From an uncultured Clostridia bacterium (GTDB lineage Bacteria; Bacillota; Clostridia; Oscillospirales; Acutalibacteraceae), in NCBI GenBank assembly GCA_946006915.1, contig CAMFZK010000049.1, positions 1-7,144 of the forward strand: a DNA stretch of 7,144 nucleotides, given 5' to 3'. How positions within the stretch are numbered: position 1 is the first letter of the stretch; each line of letters begins with the position of its first letter. The notes beneath the pieces were generated by a model that was not told the DNA's origin, did no database searches, and worked only from the letters and a program-made list of their open reading frames with translations. Position numbers and translations under genes: made by a program. Shown one piece after another: positions 6,114 through 7,144 of the stretch.

Positions 6114-7144
6114 ATGGCTACCCCACGCTTTTTGGATATATTTTCCCTGTATTTTGACCAACCGCTGAACGAGGTTTTAAGCGATGCGGTTTTAGAAAAA
6201 TGCAGTTTGGATATAGATTCCCGCAGTTTGAATATTTTAATAGATTCTAAAGTCTACATAACCCGTGAAAACCGTATTAAAATCTACAACACCTTAAAAT
6301 CCGCACTTAATCTTACGGTGTGCGAGGTTGACTATAAATTTGAAAACACCGCTTTTTGTGACGGGGCGTGCCGTGACTTAACCGAAGAACTGAAACTTCA
6401 AAATGCGGTGCTTAACGGCTATTTTAACGGGGCAGAGTATGCCCTTTCGGACAGTTTGGTAACAATAACCTTAAAACACGGCGGGTATAACGCAATAGTT
6501 TCAAGCGGTTTTGAAAACCGTTTTAAAACGCTTATTAAAGAGCGGTTCGGAGTAGATGTTACGGTGGATTTTTGCGGTCAGCTTGAAGACACCGAAATTG
6601 AACTTCCCCCCGCCCCCGAACCGATTGCAAGGGAAAGTAAGCCGCCCCAAAAAACGCAAGAACAGAAGAAAATCAGTTTTGAAAAACGCACCGACAAACC
6701 CGAAAACGGCATAGTTTACCTTGACAACCCCAAACTTTTTTACGGCAGAAAAATAAATACCGATGTAAAAAGTATGATAAGCATTACCCCCGAAGACAGT
6801 GAAATTTGTTGTTGGGGACAGGTTTTCGGCGTGGAGGTTAAAAAAATTAACACCCGCAGAGGCGAAGCGAATATTTTAAGTTTCAGTTTTTCGGACTTTA
6901 CAAACTCTTTGGGTGTTTCGGTTTTTGCAGACCCGAAGAAAATGGATAACTTTGCCGAAATTAAAAACGGCAATTTTTTGCTTATAAACGGCATACAGGA
7001 ATTTGATAATTTTAAAAAGGAATTTATTGTAAAACCCACCGCTATGGCGGTTTTGCAAAGTTACACCGAAACCGACGATTACGACGGCGAAAAGCGGGTT
7101 GAACTGCATTGCCACACCAATATGTCGGAAAAGGACGCCGTTTC
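6114..7144 (+). CDS. polC: DNA polymerase III PolC-type, N-terminal part, 3'-truncated by window edge
   Basis: PolC is the replicative DNA polymerase of low-GC Gram-positives, normally about 1,400-1,450 residues. Only the first 343 codons are here, and the frame stays open to the window end with no stop. ATG 6114 follows GGAG at 6102-6105 with eight bases of spacing, 13 bases after ispG. Residues 1 to about 155 form the variable PolC N-terminal region. About 160-205 is a proline/lysine/glutamate-rich linker. About 230-315 is the OB-fold domain (GQVFGVEVKKINTRRG...LSFSFSDFTNS). The PHP domain begins at RVELHCHTNMSEKDAV (about 328-343), with His332 and His334 as presumed metal ligands; most homologues have HLHT here. 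The start of PHP near residue 330 matches my recollection of B. subtilis PolC. The exonuclease and polymerase cores lie outside the window, so their integrity cannot be judged. Confidence 0.95.
   Translation, partial: MATPRFLDIFSLYFDQPLNEVLSDAVLEKCSLDIDSRSLNILIDSKVYITRENRIKIYNTLKSALNLTVCEVDYKFENTAFCDGACRDLTEELKLQNAVLNGYFNGAEYALSDSLVTITLKHGGYNAIVSSGFENRFKTLIKERFGVDVTVDFCGQLEDTEIELPPAPEPIARESKPPQKTQEQKKISFEKRTDKPENGIVYLDNPKLFYGRKINTDVKSMISITPEDSEICCWGQVFGVEVKKINTRRGEANILSFSFSDFTNSLGVSVFADPKKMDNFAEIKNGNFLLINGIQEFDNFKKEFIVKPTAMAVLQSYTETDDYDGEKRVELHCHTNMSEKDAV

Noticed and set aside
6503..6528. Terminator-like inverted repeat (CGGTTTT-G-AAAACCG followed by TTTT)
   Set aside because: It lies inside the polC coding frame, has a short A/T-rich stem, and the T-run is followed at once by AAAA. 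It is best explained by codons for GFENRF.
1..7144. A hidden novel system, mobile element, CRISPR array, tRNA or riboswitch
   Set aside because: Every stretch is accounted for by conserved core genes with short spacers. I saw no direct repeats of array type, transposase fragments, tRNA-like cloverleaf or long structured leader.

Overview
The window is one uninterrupted stretch of plus-strand housekeeping genes from a bacterium that is almost certainly a Firmicute of class Clostridia. The gene order is pyrH (3' part), frr, uppS, cdsA, dxr, rseP, ispG, polC (5' part). Three points support this placement. PolC-type DNA polymerase III is characteristic of low-GC Gram-positives and related lineages. 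The pyrH-frr-uppS-cdsA-dxr-rseP block leading to polC is the classical Firmicutes arrangement, and ispG in this block is typical of Clostridia. The protein variants (UppS RPSGE, IspG SML-CVPAHD) resemble what I recall from Ruminococcaceae/Oscillospiraceae-type gut Clostridia. The family-level placement is from memory and is only moderately certain. GC content looks to be in the low 40s percent by eye (estimated, not computed).

Layout: 1-617 is UMP kinase, missing about its first 36 residues. 629-1183 is ribosome recycling factor. A 69-base gap (1184-1252) holds an imperfect hairpin. 1253-1969 is undecaprenyl diphosphate synthase, 1973-2836 is CDP-diacylglycerol synthase, and 2836-3972 is DXP reductoisomerase. 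3975-5027 is the RseP/RasP site-2 protease, with an unclear non-ATG start. 5048-6100 is the 4Fe-4S enzyme IspG. 6114-7144 is the start of polC, cut by the window edge just inside the PHP domain. Apart from the frr-uppS gap, spacers are 20 bases or less, and cdsA and dxr overlap by one base. This is consistent with a single polycistronic unit. No stretch over 300 bases lacks a gene, and no minus-strand gene is credible.

How the genes fit together: Dxr and IspG are two steps of the MEP pathway that makes IPP and DMAPP. UppS condenses IPP into the undecaprenyl carrier used for cell-wall synthesis. CdsA makes the CDP-diacylglycerol precursor of acidic phospholipids. RseP is an intramembrane protease tied to envelope stress signalling and clearance of membrane peptides. 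PyrH (UTP/CTP supply), Frr (ribosome recycling) and PolC (replication) are the growth-related flanks.

I found no mobile element, CRISPR array, tRNA, rRNA, toxin-antitoxin pair or defence island, and no evidence of an undescribed system. The points worth a second look are small: the hairpin before uppS, the odd start of rseP, a lineage-type change in a normally conserved IspG segment, the missing proS, an excess of the pentamer TTCGG/CCGAA, and a perfect 18-bp palindrome in ispG.
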